Below are positions 1-7,086 of a stretch of 12,446 bases of DNA, one piece after another. The number at the start of each line of letters is the position of its first letter. The stretch's first letter is position 1. The position numbers were made by a program, and so were the translations under genes. The notes under the pieces are model-generated. The model had not been told where the DNA came from, ran no database searches, and worked only from the letters and a program-made list of their open reading frames with translations. Source of the DNA: Legionellales bacterium UBA4722 (GTDB taxonomy: Bacteria; Pseudomonadota; Gammaproteobacteria; DSM-16500); the NCBI GenBank assembly GCA_002404295.1, contig DHJK01000158.1, positions 6,172-18,617 of the forward strand. Reading direction: 5' to 3'.

Positions 1-33
1 CACAAGGGGAGAGGTGTCCTAATCAGCTTTAAG
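1..33. repeat. Left copy of a hairpin-type intergenic repeat (cut by window edge)
   Basis: The first 33 bases match the reverse complement of 12409-12442 with two substitutions and one 1-base indel. The shared core is CACAAGGGGAGAGGTGT. The matching copy at the other end forms a CTCCC-CTTGT-GGGAG stem, so this copy is probably the right half of the same palindrome, cut at base 1. Similarity ends near base 33, where the leader of the glycosyltransferase gene starts. The role is unknown. Candidates are a dispersed palindromic repeat or a terminator of the gene to the left. Confidence 0.6.
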
Positions 34-66
34 TTTTTGATTAATTTTTTCAGGAATATGAACACC

Positions 67-1578
67 ATGCGTTCAACCACTCTCGCAGAGCTACTCTGGG
101 GCCCAAAAGCCAAGTTCAGTTATTTAATCTTCGCAGCAATCATTCTACTCTTTACCATGCTTGCCAGCCGCGAGATTTGGACGCAAGAGCACCGTTGGGC
201 TGATATTGTGTATGGCATGTTCTATTATCATGATTTTTTGCATCCCATGCTGGATGGTAATGATTATTATGACAAGCCGTTGCTTTCATATTGGTTGATT
301 GCAGGGTTTACAGCGTTGTTTGGCGAACTGACTACATGGGCCATGCGCTTGCCTTCTGCGTTAGCAGGCTTGTTGGGTATAGGTTCAATCTATTGGCTGG
401 GTTGTCATTTAAAAGATAAACGATTAGGTTTATTAGCCGGTTGGATGTTGTTAACGACATTTTATTTTGTATTTTGGGCACGCACAAGCAGTGCAGATAT
501 GCTGAATATGGCAGGCTCACTTTTCGCTGTTGCTTGGTATTTTGCAAAGAGAAATCAAACTCACTTAATCGATTATACCATTTTCTTTTTGATTTTAGCG
601 TTAACGGCATTGTGCAAAGGATTAATAGGGCCTGTGGTTGCAGTCCTTGCCATTTTGCCTGATGTTATCTTGCAACGCAGTTGGAAAAAACATCTTAATT
701 GGCAAGTTATTGTGGCAGTAATCCCAGCGCTCATTGTGTATGTTCTGCCTTTTTGGGCTTCAACACATTTTGGCAGACAAAATTACGGTGAAAATGGTTT
801 TTATGAAGTCTATCGTGAAAATATCTTACGGTATTTTCAACCTTTTGATCACAAAGGTCCCATTTATACTTATTTTATTTATTTGCCGATTTATTTATTG
901 CCCTGGGCATTGTTTTTTATCCCTGCTTTGCTTTGCCTGAAATCGCGCTGGCATCGCTTAACGGCTAACTCTAAATGGATGGTATTTTCAACGTTACTAT
1001 TGTTTTTATTTTTTACTTTAAGTGGATCTCGTCGTAGTTATTACGTATTACCGATGGTGCCTTTTGCTATTTTGCTGACGGCAGATTGGATCTTATCGGG
1101 CGCTGATAAATTGACACAACGTGCTCTTTGGGCGGGTCGAGTTGCTGTTTTGTTTTTTGTGTTACTTTGCATAAATTTTGACGTAGTGCAGCCTTTGTAT
1201 TATTCGCAAGGTAATATTAACGATTTTTCACTGGAGTTAAAAACAGCTGCAACTCGAATTAAACCTTGGTCAGAATGGAAATTCGTCATGCTAGATCCTG
1301 AAAGCAAGGTGCGTTTCTATTTGCATTTATCGCCTGAAATAAAAAACGATGGCGTTATTGGGGATCGTGCGACGCAAACCAAGGAAGGGCTATTAAAAGC
1401 GTGGCCAATTTTGCAAAATCAACCAAAAGATACGATTATCATTAGTCGTAAACTCTATTTGCCCTTATTGAAGAGCTTGCTGGGTAAGGATGAAATCGTC
1501 GAGGCCAGACCGAGCTTGATACAGAAGCTCTTGAGAATAAGCGATGCGAATGCAATGGTTGCATTTATCCCAAAATAA
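67..1578 (+). CDS. GT39-family (ArnT-like) membrane glycosyltransferase
   Basis: This is a polytopic inner-membrane protein of about 503 residues, close to the size of ArnT/PMT-type enzymes (about 550). Such enzymes move a sugar from a polyprenyl-phosphate carrier to lipid A, another glycolipid or protein on the periplasmic side. After a first hydrophobic segment (about residues 18-34) comes the family's first periplasmic loop: EHRWADIVYGMFYYHDF, then a hydrophilic stretch and YYDKPLLSYW (about residues 41-76). This corresponds to the GT39 pattern E-x-R-x-A-E...Y-x-DKPPL-x-YW. Roughly ten further hydrophobic segments follow, then a soluble tail from about residue 400. The ATG at 67 is preferred because AGGA at 52-55 lies 11 bases upstream. 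ATG at 58 is only 2 bases from it, and TTG at 37 has no Shine-Dalgarno. The acceptor and sugar cannot be read from sequence, so arnT itself is not assigned. Confidence 0.85.
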   Translation: MRSTTLAELLWGPKAKFSYLIFAAIILLFTMLASREIWTQEHRWADIVYGMFYYHDFLHPMLDGNDYYDKPLLSYWLIAGFTALFGELTTWAMRLPSALAGLLGIGSIYWLGCHLKDKRLGLLAGWMLLTTFYFVFWARTSSADMLNMAGSLFAVAWYFAKRNQTHLIDYTIFFLILALTALCKGLIGPVVAVLAILPDVILQRSWKKHLNWQVIVAVIPALIVYVLPFWASTHFGRQNYGENGFYEVYRENILRYFQPFDHKGPIYTYFIYLPIYLLPWALFFIPALLCLKSRWHRLTANSKWMVFSTLLLFLFFTLSGSRRSYYVLPMVPFAILLTADWILSGADKLTQRALWAGRVAVLFFVLLCINFDVVQPLYYSQGNINDFSLELKTAATRIKPWSEWKFVMLDPESKVRFYLHLSPEIKNDGVIGDRATQTKEGLLKAWPILQNQPKDTIIISRKLYLPLLKSLLGKDEIVEARPSLIQKLLRISDANAMVAFIPK

Positions 1579-1651
1579 GCTTGTGCAAGACCGTGCAATT
1601 TCGTATCATTTTTTGGGTTTTTAAATTTATTATTTTAAGAAGGAATTAATC

Positions 1652-1903
1652 ATGACGGACACGCTTATACAAACGTTAGAAGAAAAAGTAATGATGTTAT
1701 TGACTGAGCTTGAAGACTTACGTTTTGAAGTGCAACAATTAAAGCAAGAAAATTCTCATTTCAAAGCAGAAAAAATCAATTACACTCAAAAGTTACAAGG
1801 ATTAATTTCTTTGTTGGATTCAGCGGATGCTGAGATCAATGCAGCTGCACCTGTTGCTGCGCATTCTGATGAGATGGAAGCGATGCAGGAAGTTGGGATC
1901 TAA
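1652..1903 (+). CDS. Small coiled-coil protein, TIGR02449/ZapB-like
   Basis: This is an 83-residue acidic protein. Residues 5-58 show a clear leucine-rich heptad pattern (LIQTLEEKVMMLLTELEDLRFEVQQLKQE), predicting a parallel coiled coil. An Ala-rich acidic tail follows. Size and pattern fit the gammaproteobacterial TIGR02449 family of short ZapB-like proteins, often found near zapA. A role in division-ring organisation is family-based inference only. The start is well supported: AAGGA (1640-1644) lies 7 bases before ATG. The gene follows the glycosyltransferase by 73 bases on the same strand. No zapA is seen in the window. An unrelated small coiled-coil protein is the alternative. Confidence 0.75.
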   Translation: MTDTLIQTLEEKVMMLLTELEDLRFEVQQLKQENSHFKAEKINYTQKLQGLISLLDSADAEINAAAPVAAHSDEMEAMQEVGI

Positions 1904-1938
1904 CTTTAAGAGCTATTTATTTGTTTATCCAACGTATT

Positions 1939-2083
1939 AGCTCACCCACCGCCGTCATTGCGAGCGAAGCGAAGCAATCCATCTCGAAAGCAAGGCTTTA
2001 GAAAGCTGATCTGAGGTGCTAAGCTCTGCTTTCGAGATGGATTGCTTCGCTTCGCTCGCAATAACGACGGTGGGAACGAGCTC
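1939..2083. repeat. Long near-perfect inverted repeat between convergent genes
   Basis: The left arm (1945-1992) and right arm (2027-2074) pair over 46 of 48 positions; only 1952 and 1956 mismatch. They are separated by a 34-base loop. A bulged outer extension pairs AGCTC (1939-1943) with GAGCT (2078-2082). The arms contain GCGAGCGAAGCGAAGCAATCC, a type of sequence I recall from dispersed palindromic repeats in several bacterial genomes. The element fills the space between the stop of the coiled-coil gene (1903) and the stop of xseA (2085). As RNA either strand would form a very stable hairpin, so it could act as a bidirectional 3' end or barrier. It has no U-tract typical of an intrinsic terminator. 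Confidence 0.9.
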
Positions 2084-2084
2084 T

Positions 2085-3440
2085 TCATTGCTCTTGCTTT
2101 ACTACATGACAAGTTATACTTCCTTCCATTAATTGTAAGCTAATTTCATCCCCCGCTGTCACTTGTGTAGCAGATCGCAATATAGCTTGATCCTTCACAA
2201 CCGTAGCAATAGAAAATCCTCGTTTTAATGTCGCTAGCGGACTTAAAGTATCTAGCTTAGTTGCAGCATTTGATAAACATTGTTGCTGTTGTTGAAGTGC
2301 AGTTAAAATTCTGTTTTGCATGCGTTGCATGCATAATTTTAATTGCTGCTGTAAATCACGAATTAGATGGCCTGGCGTGAGTCCAGCAAGTTTTGCACTA
2401 TAGGTTTGCAATGTGGCTTGCGTATCAGTGAGTAATTTATATTGTAAACGCACTAGCGTTAATTCGAATAAATCTAGTTCCTGTGCCTGCTCGCTTAAAC
2501 GACGTTTAGGATGTTGTTGCTGTAATCGTTTAGTCACCCAATCTAAGTGCTGCTGAAACTGCAATAATTTTTGTTGAGGAAACCGAATAAACCGCTTTTT
2601 GAGTTGAGCAATTGAAAGCAATAACTCTTCTGTGTCAGGCGTAATCAACTCTGCCGCAGCAGAAGGCGTGGGTGCACGCACATCTGCTACAAAATCAGCA
2701 ATCGTAAAATCAATTTCATGTCCCACCCCACTAATAATAGGGATATCACTGCGATAAATAGCATGCGCCACTATTTCTTCATTAAACGGCCATAAATCTT
2801 CAAGCGATCCACCGCCACGCGCTAAAATAATCACATCACATTCTTTACGCTGATTTGCGATTTGAATGGCACTTACAATATTGGCAGCAGCTAATTCACC
2901 TTGCACTAACGTAGGATAAATAATCACAGGCGCTACAGGGAAGCGTCGTTTTAAAACATGTAGAATATCACGCACTGCAGCGCCCGTAGGTGATGTGACG
3001 ATACCAATACACTTTGGCATGATAGGTAATGTTTTTTTATGAGTTATATCAAATAACCCTGCTTCTAATAAGCGCTTTTTTAATGCTTCAAATTCTTTTT
3101 GTAATTTACCAATTCCTGCATCTTCTAAAAATTCCACTAACAATTGAAAATCACCACGCCCCTCATATAAGCTAACACGACCTTTTGCAATAATATGCAT
3201 ACCATCTTTAGGAGTCAGTGTTAGACGACGATTTTGAGGCTTAAACATTGCACAACGAATTTGTGCGCTGGCATCTTTTAACGAAAAATACCAATGCCCA
3301 GATTGCGGTGCCACAAAATTAGACATTTCACCTTCAACCCATAAGGACATAAAGCTTCCTTCGAGCAATAAGCGTGCTTCGCGGTTTAAGCGGCTGACGG
3401 TATAAATTTCATCGGTGTGGCTGATGTCGATTGTGGTCAT
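2085..3440 (-). CDS. xseA: Exodeoxyribonuclease VII large subunit
   Basis: This is the large subunit of exonuclease VII, which with several XseB subunits degrades single-stranded DNA in both directions to oligonucleotides in DNA repair. Its 451 residues are near the E. coli length (456). The N-terminal OB-fold domain covers about 10-105 (VSRLNREARLLLEGSF...WVEGEMSNF...GHWYFSLKD). The catalytic core carries IGIVTSPTGAAVRDI (145-159), ARGGGSLEDLWPFNEE (207-222) and the signature GVGHEIDFTIADFVADVRAPTPSAAAE (238-264). A long Gln-rich helical region follows (about 270-395), typical of the XseB-binding coiled coil. The start is the only ATG with a full OB fold, though the Shine-Dalgarno is weak. 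A TATAAT box lies upstream on this strand at 3469-3474. xseB is not in the window. Confidence 0.97.
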   Translation of the reverse strand: MTTIDISHTDEIYTVSRLNREARLLLEGSFMSLWVEGEMSNFVAPQSGHWYFSLKDASAQIRCAMFKPQNRRLTLTPKDGMHIIAKGRVSLYEGRGDFQLLVEFLEDAGIGKLQKEFEALKKRLLEAGLFDITHKKTLPIMPKCIGIVTSPTGAAVRDILHVLKRRFPVAPVIIYPTLVQGELAAANIVSAIQIANQRKECDVIILARGGGSLEDLWPFNEEIVAHAIYRSDIPIISGVGHEIDFTIADFVADVRAPTPSAAAELITPDTEELLLSIAQLKKRFIRFPQQKLLQFQQHLDWVTKRLQQQHPKRRLSEQAQELDLFELTLVRLQYKLLTDTQATLQTYSAKLAGLTPGHLIRDLQQQLKLCMQRMQNRILTALQQQQQCLSNAATKLDTLSPLATLKRGFSIATVVKDQAILRSATQVTAGDEISLQLMEGSITCHVVKQEQ

Positions 3441-3468
3441 TGTATTTATCTGGCTGTGAATTTATTTT

Positions 3469-3474
3469 ATTATA
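3469..3474 (-). promoter_or_regulatory. Possible -10 element for xseA
   Basis: Reading the minus strand, TATAAT lies 28 bases upstream of the xseA ATG, preceded by CACGTG. The best -35 match at 17-base spacing (TTTAAA) is poor. It could fire alone as a strong -10, or xseA could be read through from the upstream gene, 150 bases away. Confidence 0.35.
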
Positions 3475-3590
3475 CACGTGATGCCATGGTTTTTAAATTT
3501 GTATTGTATATTGCATTATTTCGGCGAAGGCATATGTGTGTCCAGTAAATCGATTTAATAAAAAGTACACTGTTAGCGAAGGAGGGTGAG

Positions 3591-6500
3591 TTATTTTTTG
3601 TTTGTGAATGTTAGAGAGGGGGGAGGTGAAAATTTATTTTGATACGTACTAGAACTAGATAGTACGATATTAAGCCAGTCAAGTAACAGTTTGTTATCAG
3701 CCTTTTTAATGGATTGAATGGCTGAATTGTCTGGTGCTGCTTTAAAAAAAGCCTGCTTATTGGAAAGTGGAGTATTTATCTCTTCAACTTCGTAACGAAT
3801 AACTTTTAATAAATACTCTTTAATTTTTTTAGGGTCACTCTGTATTTCAGGATCATATATCTTCTTTTCGTTATAACAATACATTGATTTTATATTTCCA
3901 CTTCGCTCTAGATATTTCTCGCATATATCTTCAATGATGATGAAAACAGGGTTAATTATTTTAATCTCTAGTTGAGGCGTTGTCGGTTGTGTTGATGGGC
4001 TTGTCATTAACGGTGGTGATGTACTGCGAGTATCTTTTGATGAATTTCCAGTGTTATTTATAGCTGTTTTAGTTTCAACAGCGGATAAAAAAGTTTGATT
4101 TTTTAGGGTAGCATTTAATTGAGACGTTGGCTGATCTGTTGAGGGATTAGTCATTAATGGTAATGATGTACTAGTACCTGTTGAAGAATTTTTAGTCTTA
4201 TCCTTTTGTTTTTTTCTTGTTATCTGTTTTACAAATAAGCCTTGTTTATGTTGGTACGCATCCTTTATATCGGCAGCGCCACAGCACAGTCTAGCTAAGC
4301 CTGCTCCGCCTGCCATCGGAATTGCGATATTGACTGCCCAGCCTATAGATAACGCCGCAGCCCCTAATTGAGTTGCGGCGGCACCACCCAGAATACCAAG
4401 AGGAGACAATATACCTGTGACCATACAAGCAATGGATGCTACACCTAAAATAGCAGCACCTCCCATCATTGTGCCTTGTATAATTTTGCTGCCATGTGTT
4501 TTCCAAAATGTACCAGGTTTATTTAAATGCGCTATTTTTTTAGATTGTGCATAAGTCATTCTCATTTCGTTTAATTTAGCTTTAATATCCTCATCCAAAA
4601 TGCCCTCATCTTTTATACCAGGGCAGCCAGGGCTGTTGTCATGCGCAAGCAATAATTGATGTCCACTTGCATAGAGCTCACAAAATATTTCAATAAAACG
4701 TGCGCGTTCCGGATCTTTATCATTAATTCCAGGAAGACGAAGCGTTTCTCCCAGCGCTTCTTTTTCAGCAAGATACGCTAACATGGCATCTGCCATGATG
4801 AATTCAACACCTTTTCGATCTTTTGAGCTTTTACAATTACCTGTGTCGAGACCATACATTAATCGAGCAGCAACATCGTATAATGCTGCTGTGTAGAGAT
4901 TCTCGTTTCGTCCCTTTTCAGAACTGGGCATTCCATCCAGCGCATTGAGTGCTGATTTGACATAGCCTAATTGCTCACGCTTTCTTTTGAGGTCAGACCA
5001 TTTTTCTACTGAAAGATTGTGTTTATTTAGTTGAAGATGTGTAAACATATCAGCATTAAATTGATTAACAAACAGAATAAATTTTTCATCAGGTTGAATA
5101 ACCCCATCACGCTGCCAATTTACTCCAACATTTAAATTGAAGGCTTGGATAGTTTTATCATTCGGATTATGCCATGCAGAAAAAGCAGCATTTTTTTCAC
5201 GTGTTAATAAGGTGTTACTTTCACCACCTGTGAGTCTAGCTCGATCAAGAAAGGCGCTGAAATATCCAGCTTGAGTGGCGGGCGTTAACAATCCAACTAA
5301 TACAACTGGAAGTGGGAATTTTGTATCATCTTTCTCATCAGAAATGCCCCAAGCCTCTTTAAAGTTTGCTCTAGCGGATTGTATTGCTGTGTCGCTTAAC
5401 ATTTGTTTTAAATTTTCTTTTGCACTGACTACACGCTCATTTTTATTTTTCATGTTAAAACTAGTAGGTGCACCCTGACGTATAGAGACAGTATCGGATA
5501 ATATTATTTCCTCACCATTTATTTTGACATGCGTTACTTTGAAGCGATGCGTAGTGGCATTGGCCTCGCCAAGCATGTGTCGTAAAATGGTGGGATGACA
5601 TTTTTCATAGTTGTTCCAATTCCAATTTTTCCCATCCGGTTTAAGTAGTTTTTTTAATGCGTTCTGTGCAAATGGAGCTAGTGCTTTGAACCAGTCAGGG
5701 TGGATTTTTTTATTGGAAGCAAAGATACGTGCAAGTTCGTCTTTTTGAGCGTTAGTCAATTTTGATAAACGCGGCTCATCGTGCTGTTCAATACGTAAAT
5801 AACCCACATAATAATCTTGATCGTGAGTATGATTTGTGATTAATGAAATTTTTTCTAATTGTTCTTCTGATAAAAGCTGAACTTTATTATTCGGACGCAT
5901 TTGATTACTAAAATTTCTTAGTACTTCATCACTATCTCCATACCAATCAAGATCTATTTCAATACATTTCTTAAGATATTTGTTGACATAAAAAATCTGA
6001 TTACCACTTTGTACATACGCTGCATTTGATTGAATTGGCAAATTGGCGAGCGTATTTTCAGTTGGCGGTAATGGCATCGATATAAGGTCACACTTTTTAT
6101 CAATGTTAAGTGGTCTAAGATAAGATGTGACACGAGTTGGGCGAGGTACTTCTTGCCAAACATACATGGCCTCACCAAATGCGATTTCTTTAGGTTTTAA
6201 ACCCGATATTTTAGGCAGATCTTTATTATAAAATTGATAAAGCTCAGAACCAAACGAAACATTGTTGTCACCATTCATTTCATGTTTAAAATTTTCTAGT
6301 TCTTGAATTTTTTCTCCTAGAATATTTTTTATTCCCATTATCTTTTGTAGCTTATCTCGCTGTGTGCCGTTTTTGATAGCATAAATAGCACCATTTGCAA
6401 AGCTTACTAATCGAATTTTATATGCTTCATATGGATCAAACGGAAAGCTCTTGGGTGTAAAGATCCCATAATTTAAAACTACAGATACTGATTTTTTTTC

Positions 6501-6653
6501 ATCAGTATCATTAATCCATCCATAATGTACATTTTCTACTTCAACAGCGCTAGTAAGCTCTTTGTCAATAAGCGCTGGCTTTTGACTAAGGCTCAAGAAA
6601 CCTTTTTCAGATTGAGTTAATTTACTATTTGGTTTTTCTTGGTGTGTTTTCAT
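3591..6653 (-). CDS. SopB/IpgD-like inositol-phosphate phosphatase, putative secreted effector
   Basis: This 1020-residue protein has no N-terminal signal peptide. The central region carries both signatures shared by SopB/IpgD effectors and inositol polyphosphate 4-phosphatases. One is an FNFGVN-like motif, FNLNVGVN (505-512). The other is the CX5R loop NCKSSKDRKG, with C607 as expected nucleophile and R613 as phosphate-binding Arg (compare NCKSGKDRTG). About 60 residues on, SGHQLLLAHDNSPGCPGIK (to K681) resembles the conserved N-x-G-x-x-G-x-K region after the active site. Residues 1-400 are not recognised. A Gly/Ala-rich hydrophobic stretch (about 727-797) could form a membrane hairpin. Then come a duplicated Ser/Thr/Pro linker (822-895) and an unknown alpha-helical tail. 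AGGG lies 5 bases before ATG. Expected activity is dephosphorylation of host phosphoinositides. Delivery, perhaps by a Dot/Icm type IV system, is inference from the likely taxon; no secretion genes are here. Confidence 0.75.
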   Translation of the reverse strand: MKTHQEKPNSKLTQSEKGFLSLSQKPALIDKELTSAVEVENVHYGWINDTDEKKSVSVVLNYGIFTPKSFPFDPYEAYKIRLVSFANGAIYAIKNGTQRDKLQKIMGIKNILGEKIQELENFKHEMNGDNNVSFGSELYQFYNKDLPKISGLKPKEIAFGEAMYVWQEVPRPTRVTSYLRPLNIDKKCDLISMPLPPTENTLANLPIQSNAAYVQSGNQIFYVNKYLKKCIEIDLDWYGDSDEVLRNFSNQMRPNNKVQLLSEEQLEKISLITNHTHDQDYYVGYLRIEQHDEPRLSKLTNAQKDELARIFASNKKIHPDWFKALAPFAQNALKKLLKPDGKNWNWNNYEKCHPTILRHMLGEANATTHRFKVTHVKINGEEIILSDTVSIRQGAPTSFNMKNKNERVVSAKENLKQMLSDTAIQSARANFKEAWGISDEKDDTKFPLPVVLVGLLTPATQAGYFSAFLDRARLTGGESNTLLTREKNAAFSAWHNPNDKTIQAFNLNVGVNWQRDGVIQPDEKFILFVNQFNADMFTHLQLNKHNLSVEKWSDLKRKREQLGYVKSALNALDGMPSSEKGRNENLYTAALYDVAARLMYGLDTGNCKSSKDRKGVEFIMADAMLAYLAEKEALGETLRLPGINDKDPERARFIEIFCELYASGHQLLLAHDNSPGCPGIKDEGILDEDIKAKLNEMRMTYAQSKKIAHLNKPGTFWKTHGSKIIQGTMMGGAAILGVASIACMVTGILSPLGILGGAAATQLGAAALSIGWAVNIAIPMAGGAGLARLCCGAADIKDAYQHKQGLFVKQITRKKQKDKTKNSSTGTSTSLPLMTNPSTDQPTSQLNATLKNQTFLSAVETKTAINNTGNSSKDTRSTSPPLMTSPSTQPTTPQLEIKIINPVFIIIEDICEKYLERSGNIKSMYCYNEKKIYDPEIQSDPKKIKEYLLKVIRYEVEEINTPLSNKQAFFKAAPDNSAIQSIKKADNKLLLDWLNIVLSSSSTYQNKFSPPPSLTFTNKK
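3969..4190 (-). repeat. Duplicated Ser/Thr/Pro linker unit inside the phosphatase-like gene
   Basis: Two copies encode residues 822-846 (nucleotides 4116-4190) and 870-895 (3969-4046). The centre-to-centre period is 49 residues. The shared pattern is NSS...STS-x-PLMT-x-PST...PT-x-QL. The nucleotide sequences are also recognisably alike, pointing to an in-frame tandem duplication in a flexible linker between the hydrophobic segment and the C-terminal domain. Confidence 0.8.
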
Positions 6654-6689
6654 AACAGCCCTTTTTCATTCTGCACCTAGCTATGTGAA

Positions 6690-6698
6690 ATTATAGCA
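6690..6698 (-). promoter_or_regulatory. Extended -10 promoter of the phosphatase-like gene
   Basis: On the minus strand TGCTATAAT is a perfect extended -10 (TGnTATAAT). It ends 36 bases before the ATG, implying a leader of about 30 bases. There is no good -35, which extended -10 promoters do not require. The core GCTATAATTTCA (6686-6697) recurs exactly upstream of the kinase-like gene at 9184-9195. Confidence 0.6.
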
Positions 6699-6821
6699 CT
6701 AAATAACAAAAAAACGTTTTTATTTATGCAAAATAGTCATTATTAATCAGCATTAAGCGGATTCTGATTTTGTGTAACTTATTGATTTAATACTATATCA
6801 ATTTGAATTTCCACTATGCTG

Positions 6822-6827
6822 TATAAT
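6822..6827 (+). promoter_or_regulatory. -10 element for the small membrane gene / guaA operon
   Basis: A perfect TATAAT lies 51 bases before the ATG at 6879, implying a leader of about 45 bases. The nearest TTGAAT (6803-6808) is only 13 bases away, too close for a normal -35, so the -35 is weak or absent. The upstream in-frame ATG at 6816 would overlap this box, which argues against it as a start. No other promoter candidate was seen between here and guaA. Confidence 0.5.
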
Positions 6828-6878
6828 GTACTTGTGTATGCCATTAATTATAACCAACGATTCAGGAGGGAATTAACA

Positions 6879-7058
6879 ATGTGTATTAATCTGGTCGCAA
6901 TGATAGCCAATGATATCTTTTTCTTGCTGACAGCATTTTTTGTGCTATCTTCAATTTTCTTCGCAATAAGGTTTAAAAAGTTAGTTGTAATTAAAAAAAA
7001 TTATTCGGAAATTCATAGAATTCACAAGCAGGATGCAGAACGTATACAATATAAGTAA
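6879..7058 (+). CDS. 59-residue single-pass membrane protein, unknown function
   Basis: A short membrane protein: a hydrophobic segment spans about residues 4-30 (LVAMIANDIFFLLTAFFVLSSIFFAI). A Lys/Arg-rich tail follows (RFKKLVVIKK...) and is predicted to face the cytoplasm by the positive-inside rule. The start at 6879 is decided by a perfect AGGAGG (6864-6869), 9 bases upstream. The longer in-frame ATG at 6816 lies over the predicted -10 box and would add a polar, non-conserved-looking stretch. The stop is 28 bases before the guaA ATG on the same strand, so co-transcription is likely. I do not recognise the family. The strong ribosome site and membrane pattern make it more than a random ORF. 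Confidence 0.6.
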   Translation: MCINLVAMIANDIFFLLTAFFVLSSIFFAIRFKKLVVIKKNYSEIHRIHKQDAERIQYK

Positions 7059-7086
7059 ATGATCCAATAAGTGAGGATTATTACAT

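Noticed and set aside
37..66. TTG start adding about 10 residues to the glycosyltransferase
   Set aside because: No Shine-Dalgarno before it, and it begins where the edge repeat ends. ATG 67 has AGGA at a usable distance.
1579..1651. Intrinsic terminator after the glycosyltransferase gene
   Set aside because: T-rich, but only 4-bp complementary stretches (TGCA...TGCA, CTTG...CAAG); no convincing stem before the T-run.
2319..2336. TGCATGC direct repeat and palindrome
   Set aside because: It lies inside xseA and is explained by the codons for the repeated Met-Gln pairs.
3481..3558. 25-codon plus-strand ORF in the xseA upstream gap
   Set aside because: No ribosome site, no recognisable features, and it lies across the xseA promoter region; random occurrence is likely.
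4291..4506. Shorter ORF in another frame under the hydrophobic segment of the phosphatase-like gene
   Set aside because: It is a frame shadow of the Gly/Ala-rich codons; the long frame carries the coherent motifs.
6816..6878. Longer version of the small membrane protein from ATG 6816
   Set aside because: Its first codons overlap the TATAAT box, and a perfect AGGAGG serves ATG 6879.
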